From Flavobacteriaceae bacterium CRH (lineage in GTDB: Bacteria; Bacteroidota; Bacteroidia; Flavobacteriales; Flavobacteriaceae): a DNA stretch of 64,000 bases. The notes under the pieces were generated by a model. It saw nothing but the letters and a program-made list of their open reading frames with translations. It had not been told where the DNA came from and did no database searches. A program made the translations under genes and the position numbers. The DNA lies in the NCBI GenBank assembly GCA_001507425.1, contig LMAJ01000030.1, positions 1-64,000 of the forward strand. Direction: 5' to 3'. Shown here one piece after another: positions 8,834-17,548 of this stretch (position 1 is its first letter; the number at the start of each line of letters is the position of its first letter).

Positions 8834-9352
8834 TTATAAATAAATATCCTTTTTTTCTACAAATTGTTTTACAAAAACTGCATTGTCTTTAAAAAACACT
8901 TCTAATTGAGGCAGCGCCCTAGGCGGCGGACCTGCAATTACATCTCCGGTCATGGCATCAAATGAACCTTCATGACATGGACAATGGATAATTCCTGTGC
9001 CTGGTTTATAAAACACAGAACAGGATAAATGGGTACATTTTTGCTCATAAGCCCTGAAATCGCCACTTTCGAGATGTATTAAAATATACGGAATTGTACT
9101 GCCTTCAATTACAAAACCTCTTGTTCCTCCTACCGGGATTTCTTCTTTGTTGCAAATAAAATGTTCGCCAAGAACTCCTTCTTTTGGTAACAGATATGCT
9201 TTTGCTGCTACAAATCCGCTGCCTATCATTAATCCTCCTGAAACAAAAGTCAGGAATTTAGCAAAATCGCGTCGGCTTACTTGTGTTGATTCCTGTTTTT
9301 GTATTGGGAAATCTTTTTTCCAGTTTTGATTTAAATTATCTTCTTTTGACAT
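8834..9352 (-). CDS. Rieske 2Fe-2S protein with twin-arginine signal
   Basis: A 172-residue Rieske iron-sulfur protein. SRRDFAKFLT at residues 26-35 followed by a hydrophobic stretch is a Tat-type signal or anchor, as in bc1-type Rieske proteins. The cluster ligands are visible as C106-T-H108 and C124-P-C-H127, with the extra cysteines (111 and 126) that form the stabilising disulfide. It would sit on the outer face of the membrane and move electrons to or from a quinol-oxidising partner. It is encoded 10 bases after the ferredoxin subunit gene, which links it to the nitrate reductase complex. No cytochrome bc partner is nearby apart from the NarI-like gene. Confidence 0.9.
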   Translation of the reverse strand: MSKEDNLNQNWKKDFPIQKQESTQVSRRDFAKFLTFVSGGLMIGSGFVAAKAYLLPKEGVLGEHFICNKEEIPVGGTRGFVIEGSTIPYILIHLESGDFRAYEQKCTHLSCSVFYKPGTGIIHCPCHEGSFDAMTGDVIAGPPPRALPQLEVFFKDNAVFVKQFVEKKDIYL

Positions 9353-9362
9353 GGATCCGGAT

Positions 9363-9932
9363 TTAATATATTTTTAATTCATTACTGCCTTTTGGCATCA
9401 TAATATTGACTTTGGTATTGACTGTTTCTTTACCGAAAATAAAACTGTTAACAGGAGAACTATTAGGTCTCATTTCTTCCATTTCAGCTCTTGTTCCGTA
9501 GAATAATGCCCCACTCGGACAAACTGTTGCGCACATTGGTTTTTTTCCAACGCTTGTTCGGTCATAACACATGGTGCATTTCATCATCAGATCGTATTCT
9601 TCCATTTTTTTGGGAACTCCAAATGGGCATGCCATAACACAATTGGAACAACCAATACATCTTTCGGTATTTGCTGTGTGTACGACTCCAAATTCGTCTT
9701 GCGAAATGGCATCGGCAGGACAAACATTGGCGCAAACAGGATCTTCGCAGTGCATACAAACCTGAACGGTTGTCTGAATTGTTGACGAACGCTCGACGTA
9801 ATTCACACTAATTAAAGATTCCTGTCCATTGGTTTCGCATTCTGCACAAGCCATTTCACAAGCTTTACAGCCAATGCAACGTTGCAGATCTACAAAAAAC
9901 TCTTCGTTTCTATTAAAATTAGTTAAATTCAT
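9363..9932 (-). CDS. Four-cluster 4Fe-4S electron-transfer subunit (NrfC/DmsB-like)
   Basis: A 189-residue ferredoxin-type protein whose cysteines suit up to four 4Fe-4S clusters: CIGCKACEMAC at 19-29, CMHCEDPVCANVCP, CIGCSNCVMACPFG, and CTMCYD with CATVCPSGAL. This is the classic beta subunit of molybdopterin oxidoreductases. There is no signal peptide, so it should be cytoplasmic like the catalytic subunit 17 bases upstream. It probably links a membrane cytochrome b to the molybdenum enzyme. Confidence 0.92.
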   Translation of the reverse strand: MNLTNFNRNEEFFVDLQRCIGCKACEMACAECETNGQESLISVNYVERSSTIQTTVQVCMHCEDPVCANVCPADAISQDEFGVVHTANTERCIGCSNCVMACPFGVPKKMEEYDLMMKCTMCYDRTSVGKKPMCATVCPSGALFYGTRAEMEEMRPNSSPVNSFIFGKETVNTKVNIMMPKGSNELKIY

Positions 9933-9949
9933 AAGGCTGCTTTTATAGA

Positions 9950-12166
9950 TTAAACACTTGCATAAGCTTCTGATTCTTTAGATGGCGGCGCAATTGTACC
10001 TAACGGATCCAGTAAACAGGCACAAACTTTAAACTCGGGTATTTTAGAAATTGGATCTAAAATTCCTGTTGTAAGCTGATTGGCTGATTTGGCTCCAGGC
10101 CAATGATAGGGTATAAAAACAGTATCTTTCCGGATGGTTTCTACAATATTTGCCGGAAAAACACCTTCTCCTCTTCGGGTGGCTACGCGAACTAACTCAC
10201 GCTGTTTTATCCCGTATTTTAAAGCCATTTCCGGATGAATTTCTAACATAGGTTCAGGAAACTGATCTACCAATTTGCCTATTCTTCGGGTTTGTGTACC
10301 GCTTAAGTATTGAGAAACGACACGTCCTGTAGTTAAAGTGATCGGATATTCTTCATTTGTCACTTCGCCCGGTTCTCTATACGGAGCGGCGTTAAAATGG
10401 GCTTTTCCATCTGGAGTTTTAAATTTTTTATCTTCCCATAATCTTGGCGTTCCGGGATGATCGTCTGTTGGGCACGGCCAGAAAACGCCCATATTATCTT
10501 CTATTTTTTTATAGGATATTCCAAAATAATCAGCAGTTCCTCCTTTTGAGGCGACTCGCAATTCGTTAAAAATCGCTTCGCTATTTTCATAAGTAAACTT
10601 ATCTTCCTCGCCCAGTCGTTTTGCCAGTTCTAAAAATATTGAGGTATCTGTCCTTGCATCTCCGGGAGGTGTTACGGCTTGTCTTATTCTTATCACACGA
10701 CCTTCTGCAGAGGTTGTTGTTCCTTCTTCTTCTTCCTGTAAAGACCCTGCAAGAACAATATCTGCATGACGGGCCGTTTCATTTAAAAAGAAGTCGATAC
10801 AAACGTAAAATTCTAATTTTTCGAGTGCAGACCTTACATAATTATTGTTTGGAAGTGAAACCAACGGATTAAAACAAATCGAAATCAGTCCTTTAATTTC
10901 TCCGCTATGAATGGCTTCTATAATTTCATAAGCCGTGAGTCCTTTTCCCGGCATGTCTTTTTCATCAATTCCCCAAACTTCTGAAATATATTTTCTGTGT
11001 TCCGGATTTTCAATATCTCTGTTTCCCGGCAATTGATCACATTTATGACCGTGTTCTCTTCCGCCCTGTCCGTTTCCTTGTCCGGTAATTGTGCCGTAAC
11101 CGCAATACGGCTTTCCAATTCTTCCTGTTGCCAAAACCAGATTAATGCAGCCTAAAACATTATCAACTCCTTTTGAGTGATGCTCTATACCACGCGCATG
11201 CAGTAAAAAACTTGTTTTGGCTTTGCCCCATAATTCGGCCGCAGCTTTTATTTTATCTTTATCAATTCCTGTAATTTCTTCTGCCCATTCCAGAGTATAG
11301 TCTTTTACGGCATCAATGGTTTCCTGAAAACCTGAGGTATAATTGTCAATAAAATCATGATCTAACATATCGTGATCAACTAAATACTTTAACATTGCGC
11401 CATATAAGGCCGAATCTGTTCCGGGTTTTACGTCCAGATGAATATCTGCCGTTCTTGCCAACGGAATCATTCTTGGGTCTATCACTATTAATTTGGCACC
11501 GCGATCTCTGGCTTTCCAAATCCAATGAGTTAAGGTTGGAAACGTTTCACTAATATTGGCTCCCGCAACAATAATTACTTCTGCATATTCTAAATCAGAA
11601 TAATTATTAGATGCCCGGTCTAAACCAAATGCTTTTTTGTTTCCGGCCCCGGCGCTTACCATACAAAGTCTTCCGTTATAATCGAGGTTTCTGGTTTTTA
11701 AGGCTACACGTGCAAATTTTCCAACCAAATAACTTTTTTCATTGGTTAATGAAACGCCCGATAACATCGAAAAAGCGTGTTTACCGTATTTTTCCTGAAT
11801 TCTTTTTATTTCAGAAACTGTTTTATCCATGGCTTCATTCCAGGTTGTTTTCTCGAAACCTTTTCCTTCAACTCTTTTTACAGGATGTAAAAGGTGATCA
11901 GGATGATTATTTTGTAAATAACGCTGTACTCCTTTTGGACACAAACGTCCTTCGTTAAAAGGAAATTCCATCCAGGGCTCAAAACCTACAACTTTATTAT
12001 CTTTTACTGATAGCTGAATTCCACATTGCATGCCGCAAAAACAGCAATGTGTTTTTACTAATTTATCTGGTTCATCTCTACCTTCGTAACCATCTTTGGG
12101 TGCATAATTTAAATGCGGACCAAAAGCTTGAATAATCTTCTCGGTTGATACGGGTAATTTTGCCAT
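9950..12166 (-). CDS. Molybdopterin oxidoreductase, Nas/Nap-type nitrate reductase catalytic subunit
   Basis: A 738-residue member of the DMSO reductase family, most likely reducing nitrate to nitrite. An N-terminal 4Fe-4S cluster is ligated by C41, C44, C48 and C76 (CCFCGMQCG, then GRLCPKG). The probable molybdenum ligand is C168 in GRLCMVSAG, the Cys type seen in Nap and Nas rather than the Asp of NarG. The C-terminal domain has LTTGRVVSQYLSGTQTRR, typical of cofactor binding. There is no Tat signal, so it should be cytoplasmic. The context of narK genes and the complete cofactor pathway supports nitrate as substrate; a formate dehydrogenase-like role is the main alternative. Confidence 0.88.
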   Translation of the reverse strand: MAKLPVSTEKIIQAFGPHLNYAPKDGYEGRDEPDKLVKTHCCFCGMQCGIQLSVKDNKVVGFEPWMEFPFNEGRLCPKGVQRYLQNNHPDHLLHPVKRVEGKGFEKTTWNEAMDKTVSEIKRIQEKYGKHAFSMLSGVSLTNEKSYLVGKFARVALKTRNLDYNGRLCMVSAGAGNKKAFGLDRASNNYSDLEYAEVIIVAGANISETFPTLTHWIWKARDRGAKLIVIDPRMIPLARTADIHLDVKPGTDSALYGAMLKYLVDHDMLDHDFIDNYTSGFQETIDAVKDYTLEWAEEITGIDKDKIKAAAELWGKAKTSFLLHARGIEHHSKGVDNVLGCINLVLATGRIGKPYCGYGTITGQGNGQGGREHGHKCDQLPGNRDIENPEHRKYISEVWGIDEKDMPGKGLTAYEIIEAIHSGEIKGLISICFNPLVSLPNNNYVRSALEKLEFYVCIDFFLNETARHADIVLAGSLQEEEEGTTTSAEGRVIRIRQAVTPPGDARTDTSIFLELAKRLGEEDKFTYENSEAIFNELRVASKGGTADYFGISYKKIEDNMGVFWPCPTDDHPGTPRLWEDKKFKTPDGKAHFNAAPYREPGEVTNEEYPITLTTGRVVSQYLSGTQTRRIGKLVDQFPEPMLEIHPEMALKYGIKQRELVRVATRRGEGVFPANIVETIRKDTVFIPYHWPGAKSANQLTTGILDPISKIPEFKVCACLLDPLGTIAPPSKESEAYASV

Positions 12167-12189
12167 GTCTTTTGTTTGTTATTTTTGTT

Positions 12190-12262
12190 TCATGTTTCAT
12201 GTTTCACGTTCCAAGTTTCACGTTCTGTGAAGAAAACATGAAACCTGAAACTTGAAACTTTT
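12190..12262. repeat. Short inverted repeat upstream of the molybdenum enzyme gene
   Basis: Repeated TTTCATGTTTCA and TTTCACGTTC words are followed by their complement GAAAACATGAAACCTGAAAC, giving a hairpin-forming element of about 70 bases between the NarI-like gene and the catalytic subunit gene. Confidence 0.6.
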
Positions 12263-12266
12263 TTAA

Positions 12267-13320
12267 TTATCCAAATAAGTTTCCGCCGTTTTCTAATCTT
12301 GCTTTTAAATGCGCCTGAGCTAAACGGGATCTTTTTCCTTCGGGACTTAAATCTAAGTGTGACGTTCCGTCTTCATGCGTAAAATCAAAACCTAATTGTT
12401 TAGTCACAATTTTCAAATCGTCGATATGCAATTGCGTGGCAAAAGCTTCTCCCGTATGCGGGCAAACTGCCATTCCTTTTTTGATTCCTTCTTGTTTATA
12501 AATATGAGCTCCAATTTGTGCAGGGCGCTGTATGATGTGAAAGAATTTTCCAAACGGAATCCAGATTAAAAACATAATTACTGTTACGGCATGTATTACA
12601 GCTAGAAAATCATACGCAAATCCTTTCATGAACTGATACGAATACGTGAGGCATAATCCGGTAACTGAGATTGCAATTAAATAAAATAAGCGGTAATAAA
12701 TCGCCCTCAAAAGACTGTGTTGCAATTAATCCGGGATTTGTTAATCGTCTTCTCAAATAATAAACGGATCCTATTATGACCAACCACGAAGACCAGTTTA
12801 ACGCATGAAATATTAAAAATGCTAGAACAGACCCTATTTGGAAATCCATCATTTTAAAGCCAAAAAAATGAGCTTCATAAATTGAAATGGAATTGGGTGC
12901 CAATGTAAAATGAATCCAACCGAACGTTAGTGGAATTGTAATTGCAAATGCTGAAATACACCCCAATGCAATACAAAAATGGGCAAACCAACGGTATTTG
13001 CTTCTTGGATAAATGAACTTTTGAATTACAATATTTCCAACTGATTCTTTACCCAAAAACCATATATGTTGTACTATTTTTCCAGTAACTAAAAACTGTA
13101 AACTTCGTTTAAAATACATCCATGTAGGCGGACGCTGTAACCAAACAGTATAGCGATATACGATGCCGAAAAAAGCGAATATGGTACCAAATAAATAAGT
13201 AACCAATGCTGCATCAAAATTTTGCAGTTCTCTTGAACCGTAAAATACAAGTACTATAGTAAGTGCTGATACAAAAGTTGCAACAAGTAATGCTTTGGTA
13301 TTAAAGGTTTTATTTTTCAT
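12267..13320 (-). pseudogene. NarI-like membrane cytochrome b subunit, interrupted by a frameshift
   Basis: Two overlapping frames, 12610-13320 and 12267-12725, together make one protein of about 350 residues. The first frame runs cleanly to GDLLPLIL and then loses sense. The second continues from LIAISVTGLCLTYSY. One extra T in the T-rich run near 12683-12695 would explain the break. The reconstructed protein has about six membrane helices. Histidines in WFAHFCIALG, FHALNWSS and VIHAVTVIMFLIWIPFGKFFHII resemble the heme b ligands of NarI. It would oxidise quinol for the neighbouring nitrate reductase. The frameshift may be a true mutation, a sequencing error in a homopolymer, or recoding. 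Confidence 0.8.
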
Positions 13321-13347
13321 TGTTACTTAAAATTTAATGAATATTTT

Positions 13348-14940
13348 TTAACTCGGTTTCTCACAACCTTTACGATTATAGAACCACCAATTGACACCTG
13401 TGGCTAAAAGAGCGAAGACGGCAACACCTACAAAAAATTGATTTACAGTACCATTAGCTGAAATATTATTACCAATTAATTTTGAAAATATAAACGGCCC
13501 AAATGCTGCAATTGCCGCTGTCCAGCCGATAACTCCAGCTGCCTGACGTTGGTTTTCTTCAAAAATAATTGGGTATTGTCTAAAGGTTCCCGCATTTCCT
13601 ATTCCGGTAAAAAAGAACATTCCTAAAATCACGGTTACAAAAAGCGGAAATTGATCCATACTTGTTGGTGCAACTAATCCCTGTGTGACTAAAATAATTG
13701 CTCCGGCCAGAATCCCTAAACCTGTAATTGTAGTTAGAATTGCTCCTCCTACTTTGTCTGCAACGAAACCAAAAGCAATTCTGCTGGCAGAACCTATAAG
13801 TGGTCCATAAAAAGCATATACCAGAGGATCCGGTGCATTTGGAAAATCTCCATATAAAAATTTAATCATTAATGGAAAAGCGGCAGATAATCCGGCAAAA
13901 GTTCCAAAGGTCATTACATACGTAATCGTGCAATACCAGGTATGTTTATTCGAAAAGATATCTAATTGCTCTTTTATTGAAGCTTTCATCGGGATACTTC
14001 TCAGATGAAACCAGCTTACAATAGATAACAGCAATAAAAAGGGAACATACCAAAATGCTGCTGACTGCAGGTAAATTTCTTTGTTTTTAACCGCTGCATT
14101 ATCAGGACTAATATTGTTTAATATTTTCTCTGCTAATTTCGGGTTTGTATTTGCAATGGCTTTTGCTTTAGTTTTTAAAGGCAATGCGGTAAAAAGAATT
14201 ACTTTATCATCTGAATGAATTGCTGTAGTCACTGAATCTAGTACATTTTTCTTTACGTTAGAAAGTATTTTAGTTTGAACTTCAGTATCCAAAGCAGCAA
14301 ATACTTCTTTTTGTTTTTCTACACTTGAATTCTGAATAACAGTTAAGGTTTCTTTAGGATCAATACTTGTAAATACGGTTGCAGCTCCATAAATTCCTAC
14401 GCTAATAATCATTGGAGTAACAAACTGTGCTACCGAGACACCAAAATTTCCTATTCCGGCTTGTATTCCAAGAGCGGTTCCTTTTAATCTTTTTGGAAAA
14501 AACAAACTTGTACTTGGCATATAAGATGAAAAATCGCCTCCGCCAAAACCTGTTGTAAATGCTAAAACGGCAAATACCCAAAATGGTGTATTGGTGTTCA
14601 TTACCGCAAAACCAATTCCGATTACGGGAATTAATTTTATTGCAGTTGCAAAAGATACAACATGCCTCGTACCAAATATTGGTAATATAAATGTGTGAAT
14701 AATTCTTAAAAATCCTGCTGCGAGCCCGGGAATAGCCGTTAGCCAAAATAACTGATCTTTAGAAAAATTAAATCCTAATCCCGGTAATTTTACTGCAATA
14801 ACGCTCATCATAAACCACGAGGCAAATGATAATATTAATGTTAATGTTGTAATTGTCAGAGTTCTCCATGCCATTTTACTTCCGCCAGCATTCCAAAACG
14901 CATCATCTTCCGGCTCCCATTTGTCTAACCAAGTTTTCAT
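13348..14940 (-). CDS. narK: NarK-type nitrate/nitrite MFS transporter with large extra loop
   Basis: A 530-residue major facilitator protein with twelve predicted helices. The NarK signature GFGGGDFSSYMPSTSLFFPK lies at about 131-150, followed by GIQAGIGNFGVS, both characteristic of nitrate and nitrite porters. Between helices 5 and 6 there is an insertion of about 100 residues (191-290), Lys-rich and probably helical, on the predicted outer side. This is much longer than in usual NarK proteins. It lies 8 bases from the other narK gene and 27 bases from the NarI-like gene. Uptake of nitrate or nitrate/nitrite exchange is likely; which of the two cannot be told from sequence. Confidence 0.9.
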   Translation of the reverse strand: MKTWLDKWEPEDDAFWNAGGSKMAWRTLTITTLTLILSFASWFMMSVIAVKLPGLGFNFSKDQLFWLTAIPGLAAGFLRIIHTFILPIFGTRHVVSFATAIKLIPVIGIGFAVMNTNTPFWVFAVLAFTTGFGGGDFSSYMPSTSLFFPKRLKGTALGIQAGIGNFGVSVAQFVTPMIISVGIYGAATVFTSIDPKETLTVIQNSSVEKQKEVFAALDTEVQTKILSNVKKNVLDSVTTAIHSDDKVILFTALPLKTKAKAIANTNPKLAEKILNNISPDNAAVKNKEIYLQSAAFWYVPFLLLLSIVSWFHLRSIPMKASIKEQLDIFSNKHTWYCTITYVMTFGTFAGLSAAFPLMIKFLYGDFPNAPDPLVYAFYGPLIGSASRIAFGFVADKVGGAILTTITGLGILAGAIILVTQGLVAPTSMDQFPLFVTVILGMFFFTGIGNAGTFRQYPIIFEENQRQAAGVIGWTAAIAAFGPFIFSKLIGNNISANGTVNQFFVGVAVFALLATGVNWWFYNRKGCEKPS

Positions 14941-14948
14941 ATTTATAT

Positions 14949-16430
14949 TTAATTTGAAGGTTTATTTTCTATATCTCTGGTGAAATTTGGTAATTTCGAT
15001 CTTGTGGCATTAATGATTGTTCTGTGCATCCAAAGGAGGCAGAGAACAGAAACTATAAAAATGAATATCCAGGAACTCGTCCATAGTCCGGTATAATTAA
15101 GGAGATAGCCAAAAATTATTGGCCCGGCAAATCCGCCTAAGCCTCCTATTAAACCTACCATTCCTCCTACTACGCCAACTTCATTAGGAAAATATTCGGG
15201 AATATGTTTGTAAACTGCCGCCTTACCAATTCCCCATGAAATTCCGATGACTATTACCAAAACAACATATACCCACAGGTTAGCGCTAAACTTGATTTGT
15301 GTTACACCCTGCGCTAATAGCTCTTTCTTTTTAACTTCCTGATTTTGCTTAACTATGATTTCCTGCCAGGATGTTTTTACAGGAAAAATTGTTTCTGCAT
15401 GATTTTCTGAATTTTCTTTTTTATTGATGTAATGTACTTTACCATTAACTATGACCACATCTTCAGCAATTTTTGTAACAACGCCGTTATTGGTTGCCAT
15501 TACTCCAGGTCCTGCTGTAAAAATTTCCATTTTAGGAAACATCAATAAAAAGCTTATGATTATTGAGGAACCCAAAACCCAATACATTACTTTTCTAGCT
15601 CCATATTTATCTGATAAATAACCGCCAAAGGCCCTAATAACTCCAGATGGCAAACTAAACATCGTGGCAAACATTCCTCCCATTACCAATGAAGTATGAT
15701 AAACATTCATAAAATTGGGTAAGAGCCATTGTGAGTATGCCACGAAAAAACCAAAGACTAAAAAGTAGTAAGCTCCAAAACGCCAAACTCTGACATTTTT
15801 GAGTGGAGACAACAATTCTTTTATTGTTTTTGAAGTGGTCTGATTGGTTTTATTTTTAGCAAATACAATAAAAAGTAATCCAATAATTAGTAATGTTACT
15901 GCATACATAACAGGCAGCATTTTCCAACCGTTTATTGGATCTTTCTTTGAAAAATTATTTAATAAAGTGGGCGCGATAAAAGTTGTAATGGCTGCACCGG
16001 CATTTCCCATTCCGAAAATTCCTAATGCCCTTCCCTGCCAATTTTTAGGGTACCAAACTGAAGTATAACCAATTCCTACAGCGAAACTTGTACCTACTAA
16101 TCCAAAGAGAAAACTTAAAACTGCAAAACTCCAGAATGAATTAGCAAACGGAAGCAGAAAAAGCGGTATTGAACAAAGTAATAATAGAACCGAGAATACA
16201 ACTTTACCGCCGTATTTATCCGTTAAAATACCAACAGGAAGCCTGAAAATAGCGCCTGACAAAATAGGCATTCCTAATAACCAGCCTGTTTCTACAACTG
16301 TCCAGTTAAAAATTCCTTTGTCTACAAGATAAGTTACCAAAACACCATTCAATGTCCAGCAGGCAAAACAAATTGTAAATGCGAGTGTATTTAAAAATAA
16401 AATTTTGTGAGATTCAGATAGATTACTCAT
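14949..16430 (-). CDS. narK: NarK-type MFS transporter with outer-loop insertion
   Basis: About 493 residues from the ATG at 16430 (MSNLSESHK); the upstream extension lacks family resemblance. It is a twelve-helix major facilitator with the family pattern GILTDKYGGK near residue 68, and WQGRALGIFGMGNAGAAITT near 131, matching the NarK/NRT nitrate porter family. An insertion of about 75 residues (305-382) sits between helices 9 and 10 on the predicted outer side. It is the first gene of the nitrate block and directly downstream of the CRP/FNR-like site. Together with the second transporter it mirrors the paired NarK1/NarK2 arrangement. Confidence 0.88.
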   Translation of the reverse strand: MSNLSESHKILFLNTLAFTICFACWTLNGVLVTYLVDKGIFNWTVVETGWLLGMPILSGAIFRLPVGILTDKYGGKVVFSVLLLLCSIPLFLLPFANSFWSFAVLSFLFGLVGTSFAVGIGYTSVWYPKNWQGRALGIFGMGNAGAAITTFIAPTLLNNFSKKDPINGWKMLPVMYAVTLLIIGLLFIVFAKNKTNQTTSKTIKELLSPLKNVRVWRFGAYYFLVFGFFVAYSQWLLPNFMNVYHTSLVMGGMFATMFSLPSGVIRAFGGYLSDKYGARKVMYWVLGSSIIISFLLMFPKMEIFTAGPGVMATNNGVVTKIAEDVVIVNGKVHYINKKENSENHAETIFPVKTSWQEIIVKQNQEVKKKELLAQGVTQIKFSANLWVYVVLVIVIGISWGIGKAAVYKHIPEYFPNEVGVVGGMVGLIGGLGGFAGPIIFGYLLNYTGLWTSSWIFIFIVSVLCLLWMHRTIINATRSKLPNFTRDIENKPSN

Positions 16431-16515
16431 ATAAAACATTGAATTTTTTAATTTAATTCTCAATCAGTAGTTACTCATCTAAAACAAAATTAAACCATTA
16501 AATTCTTACAAAAGA

Positions 16516-16527
16516 TGATATAAATCA
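16516..16527 (-). promoter_or_regulatory. CRP/FNR-family binding site upstream of the nitrate block
   Basis: TGATATAAATCA is a TGAT-N4-ATCA palindrome, extended by A and T to ATGAT...ATCAT. It matches the half-site spacing of FNR, DNR and related regulators of nitrate respiration. It lies 86-97 bases upstream of the first narK start on the minus strand. No regulator of this family is encoded in the window. Confidence 0.55.
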
Positions 16528-17144
16528 TATTAAAAGATATCATTATCTTTAATCTATAAATTAAGATTAACTAACTTTAAATCAAATAATTAAAAAAAAT
16601 AAATACTGTTTTTAGGCGGAGACTAATCTTGAAATTATTATATTTCAAATCATAATGCTATGAATCAGGATATTGAAATTTTCCTCTTGGGTTCGTGGTA
16701 CAATTGAAGAATATCCTTTTTTAGTTGTGCAGATAACATTGACACTTTAAAATTAGCGAAAATATTTCAACTAAAACACTAATTATTAAATAATTACAAA
16801 TATACTCGTCGTAATTATTCCCATTTAATTTAAATATTTTTTTTTGATTCGTGTTTGTTTTGTAAAATAGTATTCAAATGAATCATCCTTTAAAATTCTT
16901 TCTAAAATCTTAAATTGATGCTTTTCAGACGTTTTTGCTCCTGTTTCTAAATTTTGTAATAGCTTAAAAACTAGAAAATTAAGTATAAAATACTACATTT
17001 TTAAACCTTATAAAGATTTTTTTTTAACATTTATTTTATTCTAAAATACCATTATAATGAATTGATAATCAAACAATTAATATCTAATTAGATATACTTA
17101 GAAACGAACCAAATTCCTTATTTTAAAAAAAAGTTAAACATTTT

Positions 17145-17175
17145 TTTGGATATTATTATATTAAAATTAACTTTG
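17145..17175 (+). promoter_or_regulatory. Bacteroidota promoter of the SusC operon
   Basis: TTTG at 17145-17148 and TAACTTTG at 17168-17175 match the -33 TTTG and -7 TAnnTTTG elements with a 19-base spacer. The same elements, spacer and flanks (CTTTGTCTATAG) recur at 30425-30455 upstream of the third sulfatase. Transcription should begin near 17182, which leaves a leader of about 495 bases before susC. Confidence 0.85.
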
Positions 17176-17228
17176 TCTATAGGATTAGTAGAGTTTATAA
17201 ATAATATTTAAAACCAAAAAACTATATT

Positions 17229-17315
17229 TTGAAAACAACCGCAAGCATATCGTCTAACATTCTTCTTAAAAAATATACTTATAACACTTTCTGTTATATG
17301 TGTTTCTGTTGTTAA
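17229..17315 (+). CDS. Cysteine-rich leader peptide of the SusC operon
   Basis: A 28-codon frame starting at TTG (ATTTTGAAA context) and ending NTFCYMCFCC-stop. The last eight codons include four Cys (TGT), with a TAA stop directly after Cys-Cys. A frame of exactly the same length at 30496-30582 shares 17 of 28 residues with no gaps, mostly in the C-terminal half (NIL, KYT, NTFCYMC-x-CC). Both sit about 50 bases after the predicted transcription start. There is no ATG except the internal Met codon, so the start is uncertain. The pattern fits a ribosome-stalling attenuator that senses Cys-tRNA. Confidence 0.75.
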   Translation: MKTTASISSNILLKKYTYNTFCYMCFCC

Positions 17316-17510
17316 AACTTGCGATACTATATTCGTTTGTATTCGGTTTTTATATCGAATTGAAATTATAAGCGAAAGATTAAAATTCACCAAAAAGTTA
17401 TTATTGAAATTCCAAATATCTATTTGATACCTAATTTGTATCGAAAGGATTGTCGAAACTATACCTGTAATTTAAAAAGAAAAAATAACCAATTAACTAA
17501 AAAAACTAAA

Positions 17511-17543
17511 ATGAAAAAGATGCAAACTTGTTGCTGTAAATAA
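17511..17543 (+). CDS. Possible second Cys mini-ORF (MKKMQTCCCK)
   Basis: ATG-initiated 10-codon frame MKKMQTCCCK-stop with three consecutive Cys codons, ending 5 bases before the hairpin at 17549-17574. It is not preserved in the sister leader (there ATGAAGACGACACATTAA, no Cys), so it may be incidental. Its position immediately before a conserved hairpin is what an attenuator would need. Confidence 0.4.
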   Translation: MKKMQTCCCK

Positions 17544-17548
17544 AAAAA

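Noticed and set aside
16640..16760. Short frame beginning MNQDIEIFLLGSWYN
   Set aside because: Fifteen codons, no family, no conserved context; the region is better seen as AT-rich intergenic sequence between the divergent nitrate and sulfur units.
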